Positions 1 to 12,500 of a stretch of 64,000 nt of DNA are shown here, in pieces. A program made the position numbers and the translations under genes. The notes beneath the pieces were generated by a model. The model worked only from the letters and a program-made list of their open reading frames with translations, was not told the origin of the DNA and made no database searches. The stretch's first letter is position 1. Every line of letters begins with the position of its first letter. Source of the stretch: Cladorhizidae sp. MBARI D1340-BT2 (lineage: Eukaryota; Porifera; Demospongiae; Poecilosclerida; Cladorhizidae); NCBI GenBank assembly GCA_028752905.1, contig JAQNBH010000010.1, forward strand, positions 10,782,993 through 10,846,992. Reading direction: 5' to 3'.

Positions 1-64
1 ACTTGACAGAACCTTGAGGCAGAACCTTGATCCTCACAGCATGCAGCCTCTCGTTCGTATAGTC
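1..64 (-). CDS. CSDE1: CSDE1 exon (partial at window edge)
   Basis: The acceptor is tgcccag before position 64. The reading is [20 protein letters not shown], aligning with human LSAQRNHAIRIKKLPKGTV at the end of CSD5. The exon continues past position 1, so the donor is not visible. Confidence 0.88.
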
Positions 65-2989
65 CTGGGCACGCACAGTAAACACACATACATACAGAGT
101 GAGTCTGGCATGTGCTAGATACAGAGTACTCCTCAAGATATGAATAAGCACCTTGAGGAAGAGTTAGAACTTACGAAGATTAATATTTCGTGTCCACGCA
201 CTCATGCATGCACCCATGCACACACACCAGGGTTTCATTTAGAAAATTGTCCAAGGGGGACAAATGGAGGAATCTGGATACTAAGGCGGAGGGAAGACCA
301 AAAAGTTCCAACCCCTGCCCACCCACACATAAATGAAACCCTGCACACACACACATGCACACACACACACACACACACACAAGTATTTGGGTAAATGATA
401 TGGGAAAGGGTACTTACGTTCTGGACTGTGAACTCCACTTCATCGTACTGAGATAATTTGTGGTCCTGTCAAATTAGAATACACCATAACTCATGATTAC
501 AGGTAATGATCAAATAAGTTACACTCTGTGACTGCGTGCCTAGTTGCTTCTCCTAACATGCACTTGATAGACTATATAACATCTTCCTTCGCTGTTGATT
601 ACATGTAGGATACTGGCCAATTCTCATCCTAGTTGAAGCCTGGCAGCTGCTATCAGAGACCCCAGTTTGAAGCCTGGCAGCTGCTATTAGAGGCCTCATC
701 CCAGTTTGAAGTCCAGCAGCTGCTATTAGAGGCCTCATTCTAGTTTGAAGCCTTGCAGCTACTATTAGAAGCCTCATCCTATAGCAGCTGCTATTAGAGA
801 CCTAGACAGCTATTTCAATGAGACCAAGCTGCCATTACTATAGGAATGGTGGCTTCTGTAATTAGATACATAGATAGTAATTAGAAGTCTATTCAGATGA
901 AATTAAAGCTAGGAAATGACCTTAATTGGATCCTAATTTTCCATAATAGGTCTAGACAGCTAGAAGGCTAGAGAAATTCCATAATAGAAGTCCAAACTGT
1001 TTCTATAATTAGAGGTTGACAATTTCTATAATTAAAAAGCTAGAGAGTTTCTAATTAGAGGACTAGATAGTTTCTAAATTAGAGGTTTAGATACCTTTTA
1101 GGCTAGTGTTTTCATAATGGTAGTCCAGAAGCCTAGCATTAGACTAGATGGTTTCTATTATTAGAAGCCGACATACTAATTCGAAGCATTAAAGCCCTAG
1201 GCAGATTTTATAAGCTAGATCTATATTTAGAACCTTATAATTACAACCTAAATAGTTTCTATAATTAGAAATACCCACTTCATACAATTAGAAGCCTAGA
1301 ATAAGTTTATGTAATAAGTGTAGTAGGAAACTACTTCAATTAGAGGCCTGGGAAACTACTTTAATTATAGGCAGATGGATCCCTTGGCATGTTTAGTGTG
1401 AATGATCAGGCCTTACATTACTGCCTTGATGACACCTTACCAAGTTAATGATCTCCTTGAAGTGGAAGAACATCCTCATGTCTCTCTGTGCACATCGGAT
1501 GAAACCAAACCCATCTCTGAGAGCTGCCACAACACCCTGGTTTAAATAGATTCATGACATTATATGCACCTCCAGGAAATCACAATGTTACTACAAAAAA
1601 CAAATTCTTTGTTGTTATTGTTATTTTTGTTCCTAGCCCATCCTGCAGGCAGGGCGTGACTTCCCTCCTGTCACCTCTCATCAAGTGTTTGAGCGTAAGA
1701 GATTCACCAGCAGCTTAAAGGTGTCAGGTATTACTAGTAGTATTGACAAGCTAGCTTATTAGTATTGACAACTATTGCCAGTATTGTCAAGCAGGACTTA
1801 TATATTACTAGTAGTATTGTCAACTATTACTAGTAGTATTGTCAACTATTACTAGTAGTATTGTCAACTATTACTAGTAGTATTGTCAACTATTACTAGT
1901 AGTATTGTCAACTATTACTAGTAGTATTGTCAACTATTACTAGTAGTATTGACAACTATTACTAGTAGTATTGTCAACTATTACTAGTAGTATTGACAAC
2001 TATTACTAGTAGTATTGTCAACTATTACTAGTAAGGTCGAGGTCATGCATTAGTCGACTGTGAAAGGTCGAGGCCTTGAATTAGTCGACTGTGAAAGGTC
2101 GAGGCATTGCATTAGTCGACTGTGAAAGGTCGAGGCCTTGCATTAGTCGACTGTGAAAGGTCGAGTAGTATTGTCAACTATTACTAGTAGTATTGTCAAC
2201 TGTTAACTATTACTAAGTATTGACAACTATTACTAGTAGTATTGTCAACTATTACTAGTAGTATTGTCAACTATTACTAGTAGTATTGACAACTATTACT
2301 AGTAGTATTGTCAACTATTACTAGTAGTATTGTCAACTATTACTAGTAGTATTGTCAACTATTACTAGTAGTATTGTCAACTATTACTAGTAGTATTGTC
2401 AACTATTACTAGTAGTATTGTCAACTATTACTAGTAGTATTGTCAACTATTACTAGTAGTATTGTCAACTATTACTAGTAGTATTGTCAACTATTACTAG
2501 TAGTATTGACAACTATTACTAGTAGTATTGTCAACTATTACTAGTAGTATTGACAACTATTACTAGTAGTATTGTCAACTATTACTAGTAGTACTGACAA
2601 CTATTACTAGTAGTATTGTCAACTATTACTAGTAGTATTGTCAACTATTACTAGTAGTATTGTCAACTATTACTAGTAGTATTGTACAACTATTACTGAC
2701 AAGCTAAACTATTATTTCAGTAGTATTTCATTTAGTCCTGTTCTTCTTCAACCTCATGGTATGTCCACTGCTGCAGCTTGCAAGAGAAGTTTTGCTTCTA
2801 AGGAACTGCCTACATGAGCTATAGCTGGAATGGAGCTTTGGTTTGGGGGGGGGGGGGCATCTGCCATTTTAAAAAGTGGGCCAACCCAATATAGGGGAGT
2901 ACCAGTGTAGTCCGTGATATACAGGTAGATAGATAGATAGAGATATTAGATATAGGTAGATAGATAGAGATAGATAATATTATAGATAG

Positions 2990-3077
<88 letters not shown>

Positions 3078-3086
3078 TTAGATAGT

Positions 3087-3117
<31 letters not shown>

Positions 3118-3124
3118 CTAGCTA

Positions 3125-3164
<40 letters not shown>

Positions 3165-3173
3165 GTAGATAGT

Positions 3174-3204
<31 letters not shown>

Positions 3205-3207
3205 CTA

Positions 3208-3263
<56 letters not shown>

Positions 3264-3272
3264 TTAGATAGT

Positions 3273-3307
<35 letters not shown>

Positions 3308-3347
3308 CTAATAGATAGATAGATAGATAGATAGATAGGTAGATAGT

Positions 3348-3390
<43 letters not shown>

Positions 3391-3393
3391 CTA

Positions 3394-3433
<40 letters not shown>

Positions 3434-3450
3434 GTAGATAGGTAGATAGT

Positions 3451-3485
<35 letters not shown>

Positions 3486-3488
3486 CTA

Positions 3489-3524
<36 letters not shown>

Positions 3525-3558
3525 CTAATAGATAGATAGATAGATAGATAGATAGCTA

Positions 3559-3594
<36 letters not shown>

Positions 3595-3603
3595 GTAGAT
3601 AGT

Positions 3604-3642
<39 letters not shown>

Positions 3643-3645
3643 CTA

Positions 3646-3677
<32 letters not shown>

Positions 3678-3680
3678 CTA

Positions 3681-3712
<32 letters not shown>

Positions 3713-3715
3713 CTA

Positions 3716-3763
<48 letters not shown>

Positions 3764-3766
3764 CTA

Positions 3767-3802
<36 letters not shown>

Positions 3803-3805
3803 CTA

Positions 3806-3857
<52 letters not shown>

Positions 3858-3860
3858 CTA

Positions 3861-3894
<34 letters not shown>

Positions 3895-6800
3895 GAATAT
3901 ATACAGTATATTAGATACGCACATGGATAGCCAGATAGAGATAGACAGATAGATAATATGTAGATGGTAGTATATATATATATATCTGATTACCTGTTCC
4001 CTGCCCGACTTCTCTCTCTGATCTTCTATGAGCCGGTGAAGAAACACATTTGTGGCTCTCCTGTCCCCGTTCCTCTTGTCTGTGGCGATGTTAAAGGTCA
4101 CGATATCCCCTGGCAGCATTGTGTAATCCCCCAGCTGGTCCTTGTCTGTGTAAGGGAACGTCATCACGCTACAGGAAAGGGGAGGGGTATGGGGTGTGGG
4201 ATGGGATGGGGAAGGAGGGGATAAAGACATAATGTGCCGCTACAGCAGAAGAAAGACAGAAGCTCAGTGCCTCGAGCACCACGCAGAAAAGATTACTTAT
4301 TTGTGGATCTCCTAACAGTGCGTGCGAAGTGAAGCATAACCGAATTCAATATTTGATGCTGTAGCATTGTAAGGTAAGGCTCCTCCCTCCCACCTGCTCG
4401 CAGCACAGAGGGTGCTGCTGGCCCTCAAGACCCCCGCTCAGCTGCCTAGCCTTCTCACTCCTACAAGGTGCTGTCATCATGTGCATTAGTTCTATCTGTT
4501 CAGTCTGCCACTGGCCAAGTTGCCCAGCACACCAGATGCTCCCACAGCCTAGTGACCAGCACACCAGATGCTCCCACAGCCTAGTGACCAGCACACCAGA
4601 TACTCCCACAGCCTAGTGACCAGCACACTAGATGCTCCCACAGCCTAGTGACCAGCACACCAGATGCTCCCACAGACTAGTGACCAGCACACCAGATGCT
4701 CCCACAGCCTAGTGACCAGCACACCAGATGTTTCCACAGCCTAGTGACCAGCACACCAGATGCTCCCACAGCCTAGTGACCAGCACACCAGATGCTCCCA
4801 CAGCCTAGTGACCAGCACACTAGATGCTCCCACAGCCTAGTGACCAGCACACCAGATGCTCCCACAGACTAGTGACCAGCACACCAGATGCTCCCACAGC
4901 CTAGTGACCAGCACACCAGATGTTTCCACAGCCTAGTGACCAGCACACCAGATGCTCCCACAGCCTAGTGACCAGCACACCAGATGCTCCCACAGCCTAG
5001 TGACCAGCACACCAGATGCTCCCACAGACTAGTGACCAGCACACCAGATGCTCCCACAGCCTAGTGACCAGCACACCAGATGTTTCCACAGCCTAGTGAC
5101 CAGCACACCAGATGTTTACACAGCCTAGTGACCAGCACACCAGATGCTTCCACAGCCTAGTGACCAGCACACCAGATGCCCCCACAGCCTAGTGACCAGC
5201 ACACCAGATGCTCCCACAGCCTAGTGACCAGCACACCAGATGTTTCCACAGCCTAGTGACCAGCACACCAGATGCTCCCACAGACTAGTGACCAGCACAC
5301 CAGATGCTCCCACAGCCTAGTGACCAGCACACCAGATGTTTCCACAGCCTAGTGACCAGCACACCAGATGCCTAGTGACCAGCACACCAGATGCTCCCAC
5401 AGCCTAGTGACCAGCACACAAGATGCCCCCACAGCCTAGTGACCAGCACACCTGATGCTCCCACACAGCCTAGTGGCCAGCACACCAGATGCTCCCACAG
5501 CCTAGTGACCAGCACACCAGATGCCCACACAGCCTAGTGACCAGCACACCAGATGCTCCCACAGCCTAGTGACCAGCACACCAGATGTCCCCACAGCCTA
5601 GTGACCAGCACACCAGATGTCTCCCACAGCCTAGTGACCAGCACACCAGATGCTCCCACAGCCTAGTGACCAGCACACCAGATGTCTCCCACAGCCTAGT
5701 GACCAGCACACCAGATGCTCCCACAGCCTAGTGACCAGCACACCAGATGTCTCCCACAGCCTAGTGACCAGCACACCAGATGCTCCCACAGCCTAGTGAC
5801 CAGCACACTGGAGGGTCTAGCCCACTCCTGAAAACAACACCCATGAGCGTCTGTAGCAAGCATCGGAGAAGCAAGAGTAACCTTTGACCCCAACTCTATG
5901 CAACCTAGGTAGCATTGCTAACTCAACTTCCTTCTTTCTCCACCTTGCACGTGCTATTCACTTCCTCCGCACTCCCTTCAGCTCCTCTGTTCCCAGACTT
6001 CCCTGCAAATTCAACAACCTTGAGCCAAGAGCTTCAGTAGAGCTCATACTCTTGACCATAGACATCCATAATAGAGCATTGCAGCTAACTACAGTATGAG
6101 GTCACATGACACCACTAGCTACAGTACGAGGTCACATGACCCCACTAACTACAGTATGAGGTCACATGACCACTCTAGCTACAGTATGAGGTCACATGAC
6201 CCCACTAGCTACAGCACGAGGTCACATGACCCCACTAGCTACAGTACAAGGTCACATGACCCCACACTGATTTATTAGCCACCCAGACTTAAATTCCAGC
6301 AAAACTGACTTTCTTGCTGAAGGTTTAGAAGTGGCACTCCTGACAGTTGGAGAGCACTACTTGGACCAGCCATTGCCATGGACACTCGGACAAACATGGT
6401 CTTACTCAAGTAATTTCAATTTTGAGGTACGTTGTGGAGATTATTCGTCCAATAATGTGCTCTATTTTGTGGTAAGGAAACCATGCCCAATTAACTGTGC
6501 TCACGAACCGCCCCATCTACAGAAGTGAATATGGCACAGGTCGGAGCACGCAGCAGGGCGCATCTGACTCCTACGTACATCCCTCCTGTTCCTGCTGAGG
6601 TTGCTGAGGTTGCATACGGCAAGTTCAGAACGTGTCGGACGACACTCCTCTCTGTTGTGTCCGTGCCACACTCCATTACATGGTCCACAACATAACAATG
6701 CCTAAACGATGTGGAGATGAATCCTCGGCCCCAGTGTGGATGGAACACGTCTTCAGCTGGGAAACATCGTTGTGTCAGTGAACATGAATCTGACTCAGCT

Positions 6801-9489
6801 CTGGGCAGCTGCATCAGCTCTGTTAGAGAACATGTGCTACCTGCTGACTAGCTACATCGAAGATCATCCATTTTTGATAAGTCCTCAGTTTGCATTTCAA
6901 GGAAGTCAGCTATAAACAACTTCCACTGAACCTTGCTATTAGCTACGTAGTCCCACAGCTGCCCAACTCAAGTTACTGCACACCCAGCACCTATACTGGT
7001 ACATGACTGGCCATATTAGCTCGCAAACTACCAGCTCCCTGTGCAAGACCTCGAACTAGACTTACCAGCTGCATCCAGAGGTTCGCCTTCACCTTGATGG
7101 CCTTGATTTAGCAAATACCAGCCCAAAGCAGGTGGAGGAGCTCCTCGCGGCTCCAATGAGTTCCTCATGGATCCAATGAGTTCCTCACGGCTCCAATGAG
7201 TTCCTCATGGCTCCAATGAGTTCCTCCTGGTCCACAAGCAGGTGGAGCTACAGTAGCTCCTCGTGGCTCCAATGAGTTCCTCACGGCTCCAATGAGTTCC
7301 TCACAGCTCCAATGAGTTCCTCATGGCTCCAATGAGTTCCTCCTGGTCCACAGGCAGGTGGAGCTACAGTAGCTCCTCACGGCTCCAATGAGTTCCTCAC
7401 GGCTCCAATGAGTTCCTCACAGCTCCAATGAGTTCCTCATGGCTCCAATGAGTTCCTCACGGCTCCAATGCGTTCCTCATGGCTCCAATGAGTTCCTCCT
7501 GGTCCACAAGCAGGTGGAGCTACAGTAGCTCCTCGCGGCTCCAATGAGTTCCTCATGGCTCCAATGAGTTCCTCACGGCTCCAATGAGTTCCTCATGGCT
7601 CCAATGAGTTCCTCCTGGTCCACAAGCAGGTGGAGCCACAGTAGCTCCTCATGGCTCCAATGAGTTCCTCACAGCTCCAATGAGTTCCTCATGAGTTCCT
7701 CCTGGTCCACAAGCAGGTGGAGCTACAGTAGCTCCTCGCGGCTCCAATGAGTTCCTCACGGCTCCAATGAGTTCCTCATGGCTCCAATGAGTTCCTCATG
7801 GCTCCAATGAGTTCCTGCTGGTCCACAAGCAGGTGGAGCTACAGTAGCTCCTCATGGCTCCAATGAGTTCCCTCTGGCCCACAGGCAGGTGGAGCGACAG
7901 TAGCTCCTCACGGCTCCAATGAGTTCCTCACGGCTCCAATGAGTTTCTCATGGCTCCAATGAGTTCCTCATGGCTCCAATGAGTTCCTCCTGGTCCACAA
8001 GCAGGTGGAGCTACAGTAGCTCCTCATGGCTCCAATGAGTTCCCTCTGGCCGACAGGCACGTGGAGCGACAGTAGCTCCTCACGGCTCCAATGAGTTCCT
8101 CACAGCTCCAATGAGTTCCTCATGGCTCCAATGAGTTCCTCATGGCTCCAATGAGTTCCTCATGGCTCCAATGAGTTCCTCCTGGCCCACAAGCAGGTAG
8201 AGCTACAGTAGCTCCTCACGGCTCCAATGAGTTCCTCCACCTCTTCTAATGTTTACCAGAAGCTAACAGTGCAGTTTATCACGTGTTAAAGCACTTTGAT
8301 TGGTCCAGTGCAGCAGAATGGTATTGAACCAAATCTTACACTTTCATTTCATACGAGTTCCATTCCTGTTCCCATCATCACATCGGGTCAGAATAATGGA
8401 ACACAAATAAACGTACTTTGAGCCAAATTGTGAACCGCCTTTAGCATACATGTCAGCTTATTTCTAAGACAGAGCGTGAATAATGGAACACAAATAAACG
8501 TACTTTGAGCCAAATTGTGAACCGCCTTTAGCATACATGTCAGCTTATTTCTAAGACAGAGCGTGCTTACCAATGATAGAGCGTGCTACTAATGATAGAG
8601 CGTGCTACTAATGATAGTGTGCTACTAATTATAGAGCGTGCTACTACTGATAGAGCATGCTACTAATGATAGAGCATGCTACTAATGATAGCGCGTGCTA
8701 CTACTAATGACAGAGCGTGCTACTAATGACAGCGCGTGCTACTGATGACAGAGCATGCTACTAATGACAGAGCGTGCTACTAATGACAGAGCGTGCTACT
8801 AATGACAGAGCGTGCTACTAATGACAGAGCGTGCTACTAATGATAGAGCGTGCTACTAACGATAGTGTTCTGCTAATGATATAATGATAGAGCGTGCTAC
8901 TAATGATAGAGCGTGCTACCAATGATAGAGCGTGCTACTAATGATAGCGCGTGCCACTAATGACAGAGCGTGCTACTGAGGATCGAGCGTGCTACTAATG
9001 ATAGAGCGTTCTACTACTGATAGTGTGCTACTAATGATAGAGCGTGCTACTAATGATAGAGCGTGCTACTAATGATAAAGCGTGCTACTAATGATAGAGC
9101 GTGCTACTAATGATAGAGCGTTCTACTAATGAGAGCATGCTACTAATGATAGAGCGTGCTACTTATGATAGAGCGTGCTACTAGTGATAGAGCGTGCTAC
9201 TAATGATAGAGCGTGCTGCTAATGATAGAGCGTGCTGCTAATGATAGAGCGTGCTACTAATGATAGAGCGTGCTACTAATGATAGAGCGTGCTACTAATG
9301 ATAAAGCGTGCTACTAATGAGAACATGCTACTAATGATAGGGCGTGCTACTAATGAAGAGCATGCTGTACGTAGTACTGTAGCATACTTAGCATTAGTAG
9401 CACACCCTAGCATTAGAAGCATACTCTATAATTACTAGCAGTCTAATGAACTGCACACCATTGTATATACGTGGCACTACACTGCAATG

Positions 9490-9539
<50 letters not shown>

Positions 9540-12500
9540 CCGTCCATGTCTAACTGGCACACGAGCAAGCCAGGTGTAGGTTCCGCCTCTTTGCCACGCC
9601 CATGAGAGAAGGAGCGTATGACGGGATTCTTCACAGCTCCTTGCAGCTCCTCAGAGGCCACATCATCAAATTGCACGGTCCCTGGGGGCAGCACATTGAT
9701 CTGAGTAGCTACCTCCTTACCCTGGAGCACACATACACACGTGTACATGACAGTCACAGCTAGAAGCACGTGCATGCAAGCACATGGACAGAGAGTTAGA
9801 AGCACGTGCATGCAGGCACATGTATGGAGGGTGAGTTAGAAGAACGTGCATGCAGGCACATGCATGGAGGGTGAGTTAGAAGCACATGCATCCAGCACAT
9901 GTATGGAGGGTGAGTTAGAAGCACGTGCATGCAGGCACATGCATGGAGGGTGAGTTAGAAGCACATGCATCCAGCACATGTATGGAGGGTGAGTTAGAAG
10001 CACGTGCATGCAGGCACATGCATGGAGGGTGAGTTAGAAGCACATGCATCCAGCACATGTATGGAGGGTGAGTTAGAAGCACGTGCATGCAGGCACATGC
10101 ATGGAGGGGGTGTTAAATACAGACGGAAAAGAAAAAGGGGATGAGACAAGGGGTGGGGGGAGGGGTCTGATGGTTTGGGTGATACAGTTGTCTTGCAAGA
10201 CTAAAGGCTGATTCACAATATGCAAAATGCTCAAGCGATGCGACACAATGCGTTTTTTTATTTTATATTGTGAACACAAAATCTCGTTGCATAGCACCGT
10301 GTCACATCGCTTGAATAGAATCGAGTTCTATTCGAGCGGCGTTGCAACCTGTTGATTGCATCATTTGGTGTGCTTTATTTGAGTTTATTTGATTTTTCAG
10401 TAAAAGCTGATTTCAAAGCTGAAGGGACGACAAAAGGCTTGTCGAAGAGCAGTGCGAACTCCCTCGTATATAAATGGGATACGTAGAAAGTGTGCTTTGT
10501 TTCGAATGACATGAGTGCTGGTGTCCATTAATTAATGGGAGGAGTTCCAGTTGGGTGAAAGTTGGAGTTTGCTGAAGCGGCGACTCCGTTATTGTAAACA
10601 GCTAGAAGTGATGCGAAGGCCTAGCAGCATATTGTGAACCAGCCTAGGGGGTGGTATACCATTTTTCTTTGTAATGTTTGTGACCTCATAACTTTGTGAC
10701 CTTTCATCCTATGCAGGTAATTTTGATACCAAGTTGTAACTAGTTCTTTGTGCTTTCTAGTGATATGCTTTTTATTGTACACTACTATAATTTCAATGAA
10801 ATCATCTATGTACAATGTGCCTACTTCACCAGTCTCCTTAATAATTCTATAAAATCAATGTCATCTATCTAGCCACTTAGAGTGTGGTTATAGTAATCAC
10901 AGAGGAATGTTATCAGTGGAAGTTTTTAGTTCATTAGTACACTGCGTGACAATGAGGCTGTATTAAAAAAAAGGTACCAAAAAGGGATCAAACATTCACC
11001 CATAAAAAGTGACCGGTACATTAAAAAGAAAAAAGCTTCCATTCATAACGTAGATAAAAGTAATAGCTTTAAAATGGTATATAGAAAGTTGAAATTAGTG
11101 AAAAGTGACTATTGAGATACATCCGTTTCCCCTAAAAATAATATATTTTGATGAAAAACAATATTTAAGTTGTAGTTAGGTAAGTTTGTGCAACTAGACT
11201 ATTTTTGCAACAGAATAAGACAGAACTGCTCAGATCTCTTCCACCCTTCACAAACAAAGTCAACCCTTTGGGAAGTGGTGGCTTTGAAAAAAGCCGGTCA
11301 AATTTTTTTTAGGAGGGAGTGGTTGTCTTCTGGCGTGCCCCGCCTTCTCAAAATCTCCCAGAACCATACGTCTCCCCCTCTACTTCCACTTGCTGCTCCT
11401 CCAGTGTCACCCTGTCCAGCTGCAAAGCTTGCCTCCTCTTCACCTGCACCTCTGCCTTCATCAATGAAGCAGATACTCGGCTAGTGTCCTTAGTAGAAAG
11501 GTACTGCCTGGTGAGGGGAGACACGGTGAGCTCAAGCCGTTCCTGGAGAGCTGCGAAGGGAACCTGGCCAGTGTCGGAGATCACTGCCAAACTGACAGCA
11601 ATCTCCTATTGTTGCAGAACAGAACTCACTCTTGGGACATCGGTGCCAGATGGTACTATTAAATGACTCATTTTGATTTTGAGTCGCTCCAAGAAGGCAA
11701 CGCTCGATTAAAATGTCACTAGAGAGACGCTCAAACACTTTGAAAAGATGAGGAGCAATATCTGGAGGAATGATGGTTGAGTGAGGTGGAGATGACTTGG
11801 ATAGCGAAAGTGCACGTTTGAATTTGCACCAAGACCACTGCCCACTAGGGCAATATTGGTGTTACGGCGTGCTATCTGTGGACTGTGAATGATAAAAGAT
11901 AGCCTACACAGCATCTTTCATTGCAGACGCATCACCAACATTGGACCTGGTGGCCTTACCATAGTATCTTGTCAGCAGCTTGATGGTCTTATCGGTGAGC
12001 CTCCCCTTCCCCCTCATTCGCACACGTTCACCCTTCTCATTAACTAACTTCTCCTTGCACTTCCCTGAGTGCAGTGCCCATTCTTTTAGGGACATGGCAG
12101 ATACACTCACGAGTTCTTGCTCACTGGATGGCAAGCACCATAGGGCCAGGTCACAAAATCATGACATGGAAAGCTAAAAAAATATTTTGTCGTAGGGCCC
12201 AAAATTTTTATGAACCTAAAAATACACTCCTTGGGACCTTTAATAAAGTTGGTTTTATGTGGATATCTAACATACACACAGTACAGCAGTGTTTGAAAGT
12301 TGAGTTAAAATTTAACTGTAATTTTGAGGGGAAAAATTGAAAGTTTTCCTTGCTATAATATATGATACCATAAAGATATTACACTTATGTGTTACTTTTT
12401 GTGTGGGGATTTTAAAGGTCTACCAATATCTAGAACAATTTTTGGCTCAGAGCTATCTACCCGAGTATTGCACGTTAATTTCAAACCCGATGTTTTGATG

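Noticed and set aside
3643..4230. 195-codon frame reading through CSDE1 exon 3994-4168 into the GATA repeat
   Set aside because: Only the exon part is conserved. The rest is intron read-through into the microsatellite, and a good donor ends the exon at 3994.
6491..6814. Gag zinc knuckle in a minus-strand frame
   Set aside because: The Cys/His spacing does not fit CX2CX4HX4C in one frame, and no neighbouring retroelement domain was found.
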